42,489 nucleotides of DNA, from assembly GCA_964458275.1 (NCBI GenBank), contig CAYWIE010000017.1, forward strand, positions 1 to 42,489. Direction: 5' to 3'. The notes beneath the pieces were generated by a model that was not told the DNA's origin, did no database searches, and saw only the letters and a list, made by a program, of their open reading frames with translations. Made by a program: the position numbers and the translations under genes. Origin of the DNA: HGM04593 sp964458275 (GTDB taxonomy: Bacteria > Bacteroidota > Bacteroidia > Bacteroidales > Bacteroidaceae). Each line of letters starts with the position of its first letter. The first letter of the stretch is position 1. This document shows positions 18,029 to 27,158 of the stretch, piece by piece.

Positions 18029-19417
18029 ATGAAACTGAAATATATAAAGACCATATATTTCCTCGGCGCCGGCGGCATAGGCATGAGCGCCCTTGTACGT
18101 TACTTCCTCAGCGAAGGCAAAGAGGTAGCGGGGTATGACCGTACACCAAGCGCACTCACCGGCAAACTCATAGAAGAAGGCGCCCTGCTGCACTTCGAAG
18201 AAAATATCGAATCCATAATCTCAAGCAACTTCGACCCTGCAAGCACGCTTGTAATATACACCCCCGCCATACCTCAAGACCACAAAGAGCTGCAATACTT
18301 CCGCAAACAAGGATACACTATCAAGAAACGCGCCGAAGTGCTTGGACTCATCACACGCGACAAGCGCGGACTCTGCATAGCCGGCACTCATGGCAAGACA
18401 TCGACCTCGACCATGACAGCCCACCTCCTGCACAACTCCCACGTGGACTGCGCAGCTTTTCTCGGAGGCATTTCCAAGAACTGCCACAGCAACCTCATCC
18501 TCACCGACAAGAGCGACCTTGTGGTAATAGAGGCTGACGAATACGACCGCTCATTCCTGCAGCTCACCCCCTACATAGCGCTTATAACATCAGCAGATGC
18601 CGACCACCTCGACATCTACGGAACAAAAGAGAACTATCTCGAAAGTTTCGCCTGCTTCACCGAGCTCATACGCGAAGACGGATACATGATAGTGCATGAG
18701 GGACTCGAAGTAAAACCCCGTCCCAAAGAGGGTGTAACCTGCTACACCTACGGACGCGAAAGCGGCGATTTCCATGCCGAGAACATACGCATAGGAAACG
18801 GACGCATCATCATCGACTACGTCTCGCCATTCGGCAAGATAGAAGATGTCGAACTCGGAGTACCCGTAAGCATAAACATAGAGAACGGAATTGCATCTAT
18901 GGCTGTTGCCCAGTTGAGCGGAGCCTATGACGAGGAGATAAAAGCAGCAATGGGCACATTCTGCGGTGTAGAACGCCGTTTCGACTTCAAGCTCAAAGAA
19001 GAGAACATAGTTCTTCTGAGCGACTATGCCCACCACCCCGACGAGATAAAAGCCTGCGCACTCTCCATGAAGGAACTCTACCGCGACAAGAAGATAACCG
19101 CCATGTTCCAGCCCCATCTTTTCAGCCGCACCAAAGACTTCTACAAGGAGTTTGCCGAGACTCTGTCGCTCTTCGACGAGGTGATACTGCTCGACATATA
19201 TCCTGCACGCGAACTGCCCATCCCCGGAGTAACAAGCGCGCTTATATACGACAACATCGATAACGGAGTAAAGAAAAGCCAATGCAAGCGCACCGATGCC
19301 GTAGAATACATCAGAGAGCGAAAAGAGGAGTTCGAAGTGCTTATATGTCTCGGAGCCGGCGACCTCGAAAACGATGTACCGCAAATAGCCGGAATACTGA
19401 AACAACGGAGCAAATAA
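18029..19417 (+). CDS. murC: UDP-MurNAc--L-alanine ligase MurC
   Basis: MurC starts the stem peptide by adding L-alanine to UDP-MurNAc in an ATP-dependent cytoplasmic reaction. The 462-residue protein has a Rossmann N-terminus (FLGAGGIGMSALVRYF), the ATP loop GTHGKTST (119-126), EADEYDRSFL, and a C-terminal block with YAHHPDEI and the MFQPHLFSRTKDF motif, all family hallmarks. Length is normal. The UDP-MurNAc substrate requires murA and murB, which are outside the window. ftsQ begins 12 bp after its stop. Confidence 0.97.
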   Translation: MKLKYIKTIYFLGAGGIGMSALVRYFLSEGKEVAGYDRTPSALTGKLIEEGALLHFEENIESIISSNFDPASTLVIYTPAIPQDHKELQYFRKQGYTIKKRAEVLGLITRDKRGLCIAGTHGKTSTSTMTAHLLHNSHVDCAAFLGGISKNCHSNLILTDKSDLVVIEADEYDRSFLQLTPYIALITSADADHLDIYGTKENYLESFACFTELIREDGYMIVHEGLEVKPRPKEGVTCYTYGRESGDFHAENIRIGNGRIIIDYVSPFGKIEDVELGVPVSINIENGIASMAVAQLSGAYDEEIKAAMGTFCGVERRFDFKLKEENIVLLSDYAHHPDEIKACALSMKELYRDKKITAMFQPHLFSRTKDFYKEFAETLSLFDEVILLDIYPARELPIPGVTSALIYDNIDNGVKKSQCKRTDAVEYIRERKEEFEVLICLGAGDLENDVPQIAGILKQRSK

Positions 19418-19429
19418 AACAAGAAAAGA

Positions 19430-20158
19430 ATGTTCAAGAAGATAGTCATAATAACCGTCACTGTAGCAGCCGCAGCCTACCTGTTGCTCGCTGTTCTCTA
19501 TCTGAATGCCCCGCCCGCAGCGCCCAAATGTCAAGGGCTCGAAATAGAAATAAGCGACAACGGCAAACAGGTACTCAGCCAGAAAAGCATTGAACTGCAA
19601 CTGCAACAGAAAGGATTCCGGTTCAAGGATGTACCGATGGAAAAAATCAGCAGCATCGAGATAGAAAAGGTGCTGAAAAACATCTCAGTAATAGATGAAT
19701 GTGAATGCTACAAGACACACAAGAACAAAGTAACCGTAAGAATCAGTTGCAAAGAACCCATCCTGCACGTGTTTGACCAGTCAGGCGAATACTACCTCGA
19801 CGACAAAGGTTCCAAGATAAAGAGCATAGAATCAGCAATATACCTCCCCGTAGCAAGTGGAGAGATAAAAAACGAGGAATGTGTCGCCGGACTGGTAAGA
19901 ATGGCTCTTTTCCTTCAGGAGAACCGGTTCTGGCGCGAACAGGTTGAACAGATACACATAAACCAAAGACAAGAGTTCGTACTTGTCCCTCGAATAGGCA
20001 ACCATCTGATAGAACTCGGCAGAGCCGAAAACATAGAAGACAAACTGGCAAAATTGGAAGAATTCTACGATAAAGGACTCAACAGAATAGGTTGGAACAA
20101 ATACAACAGATTGAATATAGAGTTTGACAAACAAGTCATCTGCACCAAGAAAGATTAG
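19430..20158 (+). CDS. ftsQ: Cell division protein FtsQ/DivIB-like
   Basis: The 242-residue product is a bitopic membrane protein with a very short cytoplasmic tail, one membrane helix (about 4-24) and a periplasmic domain. Residues ~38-105 have the pattern of a POTRA domain (KQVLSQKSIELQLQQKGF through CKEPI), followed by a beta domain. FtsQ links the FtsLB pair to the divisome and regulates septal synthesis. Sequence identity across phyla is low; the assignment leans on topology and on its position between murC and ftsA. It is 3 bp from ftsA. Confidence 0.88.
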   Translation: MFKKIVIITVTVAAAAYLLLAVLYLNAPPAAPKCQGLEIEISDNGKQVLSQKSIELQLQQKGFRFKDVPMEKISSIEIEKVLKNISVIDECECYKTHKNKVTVRISCKEPILHVFDQSGEYYLDDKGSKIKSIESAIYLPVASGEIKNEECVAGLVRMALFLQENRFWREQVEQIHINQRQEFVLVPRIGNHLIELGRAENIEDKLAKLEEFYDKGLNRIGWNKYNRLNIEFDKQVICTKKD

Positions 20159-20161
20159 AAT

Positions 20162-21661
20162 ATGGCAACAAAAGAATACATAGTAGCACTGGATATAAGT
20201 ACCTCCAAGATACAGGGTGCAGTAGGCATCAACGGCTACGATGGCACCACCATAATAGCATATGCCCAAGAACCTGTCAACGGATTCATATCAAAGGGCG
20301 TAGTACGCAACATCGACGAGACCGGACGATGCATCACCAATGTAATAAACAAGCTCGAAGAACAGTTAGGAGGAATAAGCATAGAAAAGGCATATATCTC
20401 CATAAACGGCATGTCATTGAAATCGGTAAAGACCAACATAGTAACCGAGTTCAAGGAATATACCAAGATAACACAATACATCATAGAGAACATGGCGTTC
20501 GAAAATGACGAAGCTGCCAACATCCCCGCCGACTACCAGAGAATACAGGTCATCTCCCAAGAATACAAGCTCGGCGGCGATCCATGTCTCACGCCCGTAG
20601 GAATGAGTGTAAACCGTATAGAAGGCAACTACGTAAACATCATTATAAAAAGCCAGTTCATGCGTCAGCTGGAAGAGAGCCTCAACATTGCCAAAGTAGA
20701 AATCGCCGACAGCTTCACTGCTGCCAAGATTAATGCCGAAGAGCTGCTCAGCAACAGCGAAAAACGCGACGGATGTGCTCTTGTAGACATAGGAGCCGAG
20801 ACGACCACCCTTACCTTGTACAGCAACGGCATATTGAGAAGTCTCTGTGTAATCCCGATAGGCAGCGCCAACATAACACGCGACCTTGCTGCCGAGCACA
20901 TTTCATACGAAGATGCCGAAACACTCAAAAGACATGCCGGATACAACTGCGACAATCTCGACAGCTGCATAAAGAAAGAGTTGCGCGACAGCATTATCAG
21001 CGCACGAATGGCAGAAATACTTCAGAACGTCAACCACCGCATCAAACACTCAAACGAGAGGATAACATACGCAGTCTTCACCGGAGGAGGCTCAAACTTA
21101 AGGAACATTGAACGCCTGATTGCAGATAATCTGCCCGGCATAAGAATGAGGCTCGCCTCGAACCCGCTTGCCGAATTCTGCATAAACAACGAACACAAGC
21201 ACAAGAGCGAAATAAGCGCAATCCTATTGGGACTCATCAAAAACGGCAAACAGAACTGTTGCTACGAACAGCAATATCCAATCACAGGAATGGGAGAAAT
21301 ATTCCCCGAAGAGAATTTCGCAGAACCCAAGCCCAAAACTCCTAAAAAACGCAAAGAAGACAAAAAAGAGGAAGAAGTACCGCAAAAGACATCAGAGGAG
21401 GAAGAGATCGAGACAGAGATACGAAACGAGGAAGACACGAAAGAAGAAGCAATAGAACCGGATTCAGCAGCCCCCTCTGATAACAAAAGGAAAAAACGCT
21501 CCAGAACCGGTATCAAGACAAAGCTGTTTTTCAAAAAAATAAGCAAAAGATTCAACAGCACGCTAAACGGCATTTGGAACGGAACCAAGACATACGTGGA
21601 CAATGCCACAAAAACCGAAGAGGATGTAAACTTCGACGACAACACACCGACAGAGAAATAA
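20162..21661 (+). CDS. ftsA: Cell division protein FtsA with long charged C-terminal extension
   Basis: FtsA is the actin-like ATPase that tethers FtsZ to the membrane. The core (about 1-365) shows the phosphate-1 loop ALDISTSKIQGAVG, the SHS2-like segment, VDIGAETTTLTLY and TGGGSNLRNIE. The protein is 499 residues, roughly 80 longer than E. coli FtsA. After the core comes an acidic and lysine-rich low-complexity linker (about 385-445). Next is a basic, aromatic stretch (about 444-472, containing KLFFKKISKRF) that could be the membrane-binding amphipathic helix, and then an acidic tail. The tail function is inferred. It is 3 bp after ftsQ and 23 bp before ftsZ. Confidence 0.95.
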   Translation: MATKEYIVALDISTSKIQGAVGINGYDGTTIIAYAQEPVNGFISKGVVRNIDETGRCITNVINKLEEQLGGISIEKAYISINGMSLKSVKTNIVTEFKEYTKITQYIIENMAFENDEAANIPADYQRIQVISQEYKLGGDPCLTPVGMSVNRIEGNYVNIIIKSQFMRQLEESLNIAKVEIADSFTAAKINAEELLSNSEKRDGCALVDIGAETTTLTLYSNGILRSLCVIPIGSANITRDLAAEHISYEDAETLKRHAGYNCDNLDSCIKKELRDSIISARMAEILQNVNHRIKHSNERITYAVFTGGGSNLRNIERLIADNLPGIRMRLASNPLAEFCINNEHKHKSEISAILLGLIKNGKQNCCYEQQYPITGMGEIFPEENFAEPKPKTPKKRKEDKKEEEVPQKTSEEEEIETEIRNEEDTKEEAIEPDSAAPSDNKRKKRSRTGIKTKLFFKKISKRFNSTLNGIWNGTKTYVDNATKTEEDVNFDDNTPTEK

Positions 21662-21684
21662 CAACCACCACAACAGCCACAACA

Positions 21685-22926
21685 ATGAACGAAGAAGATA
21701 CACTTAAATTCCAGCAACCGTCAGATGCACCCAGAATAATAAAGGTTATAGGCGTAGGCGGTGGAGGCGGCAACGCAGTAGGAAACATGTACCGCACAAC
21801 AATACATAACGTATCCTTTGTAATATGCAATACAGACTCGCAAGCCCTTGCAAATTCACCAATCCCCGTAAAAGTGCAGCTCGGTGAAGGTCTCGGAGCC
21901 GGCAACAACCCCGAAGTTGCGCGCAAAGCAGCCGAAGAGAGCCGCGAGAGCATAGAAAAACTCTTCAACGACGGCACAAAAATGGTTTTCATCACTGCCG
22001 GCATGGGAGGAGGTACAGGCACCGGAGCTGCCCCGGTAGTAGCCCAGATAGCCAAAAGTCTCGGCATACTGACAGTAGGAATAGTAACCATACCTTTCAA
22101 GTTCGAGAGAAACAACAAGATACGTCAAGCACTGCAAGGAGTAACAGAAATAGCCAAACACGTAGATGCCCTGCTTGTCATAAACAACCAGCGCTTGCTT
22201 GAAATATATCCTGAACTCAGTCTGAAAACCGGTTTCAAGAAAGTGGACGAGGTGCTTACCGTCGCCACAAAAAGCATCGCAGAAATCATCACCACGCACG
22301 GCATAATAAACCTCGACTTCAAAGACGTCGAAAAGGTGTTGAAAGACGGCGGAGTAGCAATAATGAGCAACGGCGTCGACAAAGGCGAGCAACGGCTCGC
22401 CGGAGCTATCGACAAAGCCCTGCACTCCCCATTGCTCAACAACAACGACATATACAACTCCAAGAAAATCCTCTTCAACATCTACATCGAAAAAGAAGAA
22501 GACGAGAATAACGAAATCAACCTCAAAATGGGCGAGATGGAACTGGTAACCAGTTTCATGAAGAGATTCAACGACGAAAACATCGAAGTCATCTGGGGAG
22601 TGAGCGAGGACAGCACCTTGAAAAAAGGCGAAGTCAAAGTAACAGTGCTCGCCACAGGATTCGGCATGCACAACATCCCTGAGATGCGCCCATTGCTCGA
22701 AGAGGATGAGAAGCAGAAAGAGATTGACGAGAAAAACCTGGTAGACATGATGAACAGTTTCTACAAGGAACAGTTCAAGGTATTCATATTCGACGATAAG
22801 GACCTCGACAACGAAGAGCTTATATCATACATAGAAAACTCTCCAACCCACAAGAGAATGTCCAAAGATATGCAGAATATGAAAAACATATCACAGGCAA
22901 CAGTACAAGAGACTGAAAACGCTTAA
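21685..22926 (+). CDS. ftsZ: Cell division GTPase FtsZ
   Basis: FtsZ is the tubulin-like GTPase that forms the Z-ring. The 413-residue protein has the nucleotide-binding VIGVGGGGGNAV start (21-32), the tubulin signature GGGTGTG (108-114) and the NLDFKDVEKVL T7-loop region. The C-terminal part beyond about residue 335 is acidic and then polar. I do not see the usual (D/E)IPxFLR-type C-terminal peptide that binds FtsA. The start is the ATG at 21685 (MNEEDTLKF); an in-frame start at 21574 would overlap ftsA and add a non-homologous basic head. A hairpin terminator follows the stop directly. Confidence 0.97.
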   Translation: MNEEDTLKFQQPSDAPRIIKVIGVGGGGGNAVGNMYRTTIHNVSFVICNTDSQALANSPIPVKVQLGEGLGAGNNPEVARKAAEESRESIEKLFNDGTKMVFITAGMGGGTGTGAAPVVAQIAKSLGILTVGIVTIPFKFERNNKIRQALQGVTEIAKHVDALLVINNQRLLEIYPELSLKTGFKKVDEVLTVATKSIAEIITTHGIINLDFKDVEKVLKDGGVAIMSNGVDKGEQRLAGAIDKALHSPLLNNNDIYNSKKILFNIYIEKEEDENNEINLKMGEMELVTSFMKRFNDENIEVIWGVSEDSTLKKGEVKVTVLATGFGMHNIPEMRPLLEEDEKQKEIDEKNLVDMMNSFYKEQFKVFIFDDKDLDNEELISYIENSPTHKRMSKDMQNMKNISQATVQETENA

Positions 22927-22929
22927 GAC

Positions 22930-22966
22930 AATGAGACTGCATCACAAAAAACGATGCAGTCTCATT
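22930..22966 (+). terminator. Intrinsic terminator after ftsZ
   Basis: Arms at 22930-22943 and 22953-22966 form a perfect 14-bp stem with a 9-base loop, starting 4 bp past the ftsZ stop. The run of T after it is short (TTTCTAT), so it may be leaky. It ends the dcw cluster and rules out the upstream in-frame start for the next gene at 22954, which lies inside the stem. Confidence 0.75.
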
Positions 22967-22992
22967 TCTATAAAACTTTCCTGCACCAATAT

Positions 22993-24345
22993 ATGAAAAC
23001 CCTCGCCACGACCATAACAATACTTTGCATACACCTTGCCGCACAAGCACAGGGCATTGCCACCTCAATGGACTCACTGCTACGCGACAAACTGTTCAAC
23101 AGCAGCGACGTATCAGTAGCCATATATGACCTCGACGACAACAAGGAGATATACAGCCACAGAAGCGGGAAAATGTGCCGTCCTGCATCAGTCCTCAAAT
23201 TGCTGACCTCAAGCATAGCCATCGAAAGATTGGGCATTGACTACACAATAAACACAACCCTCAGCAGCAGAGAAGGAAACCTCTACCTGCATGGGGAGAC
23301 AGACCCGCTCTTCTCCGAGGCAGACCTCGATGCAATGGCAGCATCCGTCGCCGAAGGCACCACGATAGACACACTCTTTGCCGACTGCACATTCACAGAC
23401 TCCATCTATTGGGGACCCGGATGGTCGTGGGACGACACCCCATGGGAATTTCAACCATACATTTCACCGCTCATGCTCAACGGGGGCTGCGTAGATGTAA
23501 GCGTAAAACCCACATCGCAAGGGAAAGCCCCTACCGTAACCTGCACCCCACAATCGTCATACTACACCATAGTGAACGAAGCCATCTGCAACGACGCCTC
23601 GAAAGGCAAACTGACCATAATGCGCGACTGGCTGGAAAACTCCAACACAATAAGAATACGCGGCAACTGCACCGGCGCCACAGGCGAAAGGATGAACCTT
23701 TTCCGTTCCGAAGAGCATTTCATTGCCACCCTGCTCGAAAAACTCTCCTCACGCGGCATAAAAGTGCGCACAACGGCACGCAGCGCACTCCCCTGCACCA
23801 CAGATACACTCTACATAAAACATCGCCCCATAACAGACGTAGTAAAAGAAGCCCTCGAAGAGAGCAACAATCTGTGTGCCGAAGCGCTCATATACCATCT
23901 TGGAGCACTCTACGGCCATCGCCCCATAACACACAAAGACGGCGTAAACATAATGAAGGGCTTTCTCGACTACAGGCTGAACACAACAGACGAATACAAA
24001 ATAGCAGACGGGTCGGGACTCTCTCCCTACACCTACATATCTGCCGACATCATGATGCAAGCACTCAGGCATATATACAATAACAAATTAATATTCAACA
24101 CCATACAACAAAACCTGCCGCTGTCAGGCTGGACAGGCACACTGAAAGGCAGAATGGCAGGAACCGCTGCCGAACGCAAAATACGTGCAAAGACCGGCAC
24201 CGTTAGCGGAATATGCACTCTTGCAGGTTATGCCCAAGCACGCAACGGCCATACGCTCGCCTTTGTAATCTTCAATCAAGGAATAATGAAACCCAAACTC
24301 GCACGACGTTGGCAAAACAAAGTATGCGAACTTATGTGCAGATAA
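22993..24345 (+). CDS. dacB: PBP4-type D-alanyl-D-alanine carboxypeptidase/endopeptidase (DacB, peptidase S13)
   Basis: This periplasmic class C penicillin-binding protein trims stem peptides and cuts cross-links. With the start at 22993 it has 450 residues and a signal peptide MKTLATTITILCIHLAAQAQ. The active-site triad of motifs is complete: SVLK (Ser66, Lys69), SNN (about 291-293) and KTG (about 400-402). A start at 22954 is in frame but would begin inside the ftsZ terminator stem and bury the signal peptide, so I rejected it. No clear promoter is visible in the 26 bp after the terminator, so it may depend on read-through. The 3' end carries a short tandem duplication. Confidence 0.93.
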   Translation: MKTLATTITILCIHLAAQAQGIATSMDSLLRDKLFNSSDVSVAIYDLDDNKEIYSHRSGKMCRPASVLKLLTSSIAIERLGIDYTINTTLSSREGNLYLHGETDPLFSEADLDAMAASVAEGTTIDTLFADCTFTDSIYWGPGWSWDDTPWEFQPYISPLMLNGGCVDVSVKPTSQGKAPTVTCTPQSSYYTIVNEAICNDASKGKLTIMRDWLENSNTIRIRGNCTGATGERMNLFRSEEHFIATLLEKLSSRGIKVRTTARSALPCTTDTLYIKHRPITDVVKEALEESNNLCAEALIYHLGALYGHRPITHKDGVNIMKGFLDYRLNTTDEYKIADGSGLSPYTYISADIMMQALRHIYNNKLIFNTIQQNLPLSGWTGTLKGRMAGTAAERKIRAKTGTVSGICTLAGYAQARNGHTLAFVIFNQGIMKPKLARRWQNKVCELMCR

Positions 24346-24363
24346 AAAATGCGCAGATAAAAA
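24334..24363 (+). repeat. 15-bp tandem duplication across the dacB stop codon
   Basis: ATGTGCAGATAAAAA (24334-24348) is followed directly by ATGCGCAGATAAAAA (24349-24363), one mismatch. The first copy contains the dacB stop codon TAA, so the protein is unaffected. Confidence 0.7.
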
Positions 24364-24389
24364 AGAAACAACCATAACAGACATTCAAT

Positions 24390-25205
24390 ATGAAAGCCAT
24401 GATTTTCGCAGCCGGTCTGGGAACACGCCTAAAACCGTTGACCGACACACTTCCCAAAGCCCTTGTCCCCGTATGCGGCAAGCCGCTCATCGAACACGTT
24501 GCGCGCAAGATAAACGCAGCAGGAATAAATGACATTGTAGTAAACATACACTACTTTGCCGACAAGATAGAGGCATGGATAGCAGAACAGGAGTGGATAA
24601 GCACCGACGAACAAGTTGAAGGGAAAGCCCATTTCGCCATCAGCGACGAACGCGCCAGACTGCTCGAAACAGGCGGAGCCGTACTGCATGCCCGCCCTCA
24701 TCTCGAAGGTTGCGGAAAATTCCTTATACACAACGTAGACATACTATCTGACTGCAACATACAGCAATTCATCTCTGAGGCAAAGGAGGAAGCCCTTGCC
24801 ACACTGCTCGTGAGCAACCGCAAGACAACCCGTTTCCTGCTGTTCGACCCCGAAGATATGCGCCTTGTAGGATGGCAGAACACCGACACCGGCGACCATC
24901 ATACAATATCTCCCGACATCAAGCCAAACGAATGTCGCGCCCTCGCATTCTCCGGCATACACATAATGAGCGACCGTGTCTTCGACCTGATGGAGGAGTA
25001 TATCAAGGAAAAGGAGCTTCCCGGCGACACCACCGACGGCACACGCTTCCCCATAATGAGCTTCTACATGTGGGCTGCACGCAAAATGCCTATATATGGT
25101 GTAGAAGCAGAAAACCTCAGATTCATCGACGTAGGCAAACTCGACGCCCTGAAACCTGCCGAAGAATTCATACTAAGCCAAGAGCAAGAAAGCAGCAAGC
25201 AATAA
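24390..25205 (+). CDS. Sugar-1-phosphate nucleotidyltransferase, MurU-like
   Basis: The 271-residue protein is a GT-A-like nucleotidyltransferase with the signature AAGLGTRLKPLTDTLPKALVPV (split here: AAGLGTRLKPLTD at about 7-19, then LPKALVPVCGKPLIEH) and HNVDILSD, which holds the metal-binding Asp. It would join a nucleoside triphosphate to a sugar-1-phosphate. Among single-domain members of this size, MurU makes UDP-MurNAc from MurNAc-1-phosphate in a wall-recycling route found in some Bacteroidetes. The neighbouring PBP4 gene and the dcw cluster favour that role. The partner kinase AmgK is not in the window, so a glucose- or mannose-1-phosphate enzyme remains possible. Confidence 0.8.
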   Translation: MKAMIFAAGLGTRLKPLTDTLPKALVPVCGKPLIEHVARKINAAGINDIVVNIHYFADKIEAWIAEQEWISTDEQVEGKAHFAISDERARLLETGGAVLHARPHLEGCGKFLIHNVDILSDCNIQQFISEAKEEALATLLVSNRKTTRFLLFDPEDMRLVGWQNTDTGDHHTISPDIKPNECRALAFSGIHIMSDRVFDLMEEYIKEKELPGDTTDGTRFPIMSFYMWAARKMPIYGVEAENLRFIDVGKLDALKPAEEFILSQEQESSKQ

Positions 25206-25283
25206 GAAGCTTCTTGAACAAGAGAGGCTAAAATTCATTTCTTTGTTGTATCTTCGCAAAAGGAAAACCCAAAATAAAGAGTT

Positions 25284-27155
25284 GTGAAATTCCAATACGA
25301 TGTAATAGTTATAGGCGCAGGCCACGCAGGATGCGAAGCCGCTGCCGCAGCAGCCGCTCTTGGGGCAAAGACCTGTCTGATGACCATAGACATGAACAAG
25401 ATTGCCCAGATGAGCTGCAATCCAGCCATAGGCGGCATCGCCAAAGGACAGATTGTGCGCGAAATTGACGCCCTCGGCGGACATATGGGAATCATCACCG
25501 ACAAGGCAGCAATACAGTTCCGCATGCTAAACCGCTCTAAAGGTCCTGCAATGTGGAGTCCGCGTGCCCAATGCGACAGAATGAAGTTCAGCCAACTGTG
25601 GAGGGAGACACTCGAAAACATCCCCAATCTGCACATGTGGCAGGACATAGCCACTGAGCTGATTGTAGAAGAGGGAAAAGCAATCGGCGTGAAGACACAG
25701 TTAGGAGCAGAATTCATTGCAAAGTGCACCATAATCACAGCCGGCACATTCCTCAACGGACTGATGCACGTAGGCAAAGTGATGATAGAGGGCGGACGTG
25801 TAGCCGAACCTGCCGCAAAAGGACTCACAGAATCCATAACCCGTCACGGCATCAGAAGCGACAGGATGAAGACAGGTACTCCTGTCCGGTTGGACAAGCG
25901 TTCAATAAACCTCGATTTGACCGAACGTCAAGAAGGCGAAAATGATTTCCACCGTTTCTCATACAAAAAGACAAGAAGAGAACTCAAACAGCTTCCCTGC
26001 TGGATGTGCTACACCAATCCCGATGTACACGAAACACTCCGCGGCGGTCTCGACGAATCTCCTCTTTACAACGGACAGATTCAGAGCATAGGCCCCCGAT
26101 ACTGTCCCAGCATAGAGACAAAAATCGTAACCTTTGCCGAGCGCGACAGACATCTGCTGTTCCTCGAACCCGAAGGCGAAGAGACACAAGAGATATATGT
26201 AAACGGATTCTCATCTTCACTGCCGATGGAGGTGCAACTGACAGCACTCAGAAAAATACCTGCACTCAAGGATGCAGTAGCCTACCGTCCCGGTTACGCC
26301 ATCGAATACGACTTTTTCGACCCCACACAACTGAACCACACACTCGAATCGAAAGTTGTGGAGAATCTCTTTTTCGCAGGACAGGTAAACGGCACCACCG
26401 GATACGAAGAGGCAGCCGGACAAGGACTCATCGCCGGCATCAATGCCGCACTGAAGATAGCAGGCAAAGCCCCCTTCATACTCAAACGCGACGAGGCCTA
26501 CATAGGAGTGCTCATAGACGACCTTGTAACAAAGGGCGTGGACGAACCGTACAGAATGTTCACCTCGCGTGCCGAGTACAGGATACTGCTCAGAGAGGAC
26601 GACGCAGATATGCGTCTCACAAGAAAGTCCTACGCAATAGGACTCGCCGACAAAGAGCGATACGAAGCAGTATGCAAAAAAGAGAAACAGATTGGCGAAC
26701 TGACAAGCTTCATAGAGAACTTTTCCATAAAGCCAAACCTCATAAACGAATCACTCGAAAAGCTCGGCACCACCCCACTCTCTCAAGGATGCAAACTTGT
26801 GTCGCTGATAGAACGTCCCCAAATAGAGATTCTCGAAATTGCCAAATACATAAAAGCACTCAGCGACAGACTGGAGAGACTCGGCGACGACAAAGAGGAG
26901 ATTGCCGAGGCAACAGAAATACAGATAAAATACAAAGGATACATAGAACGCGAACGCGAGCTTGCCGAAAAGACAAACCGTTTGGAGAACATCCGCATCA
27001 AGGGCAGGTTCAACTACAACGAACTGCAATCCCTCTCCACCGAAGCACGACAGAAACTGTCGGCCATCAATCCGGAGACATTAGCTCAGGCAAGCCGCAT
27101 ACCCGGCGTTTCGCCAAGCGACATAAACGTACTGCTGATACTCGCACAGCGCTGA
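25284..27155 (+). CDS. mnmG: tRNA uridine-5-carboxymethylaminomethyl modification enzyme MnmG (GidA)
   Basis: MnmG, with MnmE, installs the 5-carboxymethylaminomethyl group on wobble U34 of several tRNAs, using FAD. The 623-residue protein opens with the FAD loop VIVIGAGHAGCEAA (8-20) and has the CNPAIGGIAKGQIVREIDALGG block, GTFLNGLMHVG, RPGYAIEYDF and AGQVNGTTGYEEAAGQG, all invariant family stretches. A helical C-terminal MnmE-binding domain follows (about 550-623). The start is GTG at 25284. mnmG is often close to the replication origin, and a parS-like site lies 3 bp after its stop. Confidence 0.97.
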   Translation: MKFQYDVIVIGAGHAGCEAAAAAAALGAKTCLMTIDMNKIAQMSCNPAIGGIAKGQIVREIDALGGHMGIITDKAAIQFRMLNRSKGPAMWSPRAQCDRMKFSQLWRETLENIPNLHMWQDIATELIVEEGKAIGVKTQLGAEFIAKCTIITAGTFLNGLMHVGKVMIEGGRVAEPAAKGLTESITRHGIRSDRMKTGTPVRLDKRSINLDLTERQEGENDFHRFSYKKTRRELKQLPCWMCYTNPDVHETLRGGLDESPLYNGQIQSIGPRYCPSIETKIVTFAERDRHLLFLEPEGEETQEIYVNGFSSSLPMEVQLTALRKIPALKDAVAYRPGYAIEYDFFDPTQLNHTLESKVVENLFFAGQVNGTTGYEEAAGQGLIAGINAALKIAGKAPFILKRDEAYIGVLIDDLVTKGVDEPYRMFTSRAEYRILLREDDADMRLTRKSYAIGLADKERYEAVCKKEKQIGELTSFIENFSIKPNLINESLEKLGTTPLSQGCKLVSLIERPQIEILEIAKYIKALSDRLERLGDDKEEIAEATEIQIKYKGYIERERELAEKTNRLENIRIKGRFNYNELQSLSTEARQKLSAINPETLAQASRIPGVSPSDINVLLILAQR

Positions 27156-27158
27156 ATT

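Noticed and set aside
18590..19606. 338-codon leftward frame over murC/ftsQ
   Set aside because: Antisense to two well-supported genes, no motif, composition typical of reverse-frame shadows in this genome.
21574..21684. Upstream in-frame extension of ftsZ
   Set aside because: It overlaps the 3' end of ftsA and encodes a Thr/Arg-rich head; MNEEDTLKF at 21685 is the natural start.
25203..25214. AAGAAGCTTCTT palindrome before mnmG as an operator
   Set aside because: A single 12-bp palindrome without a second copy or a nearby promoter; similar AGAAGCTTC strings occur elsewhere by chance.
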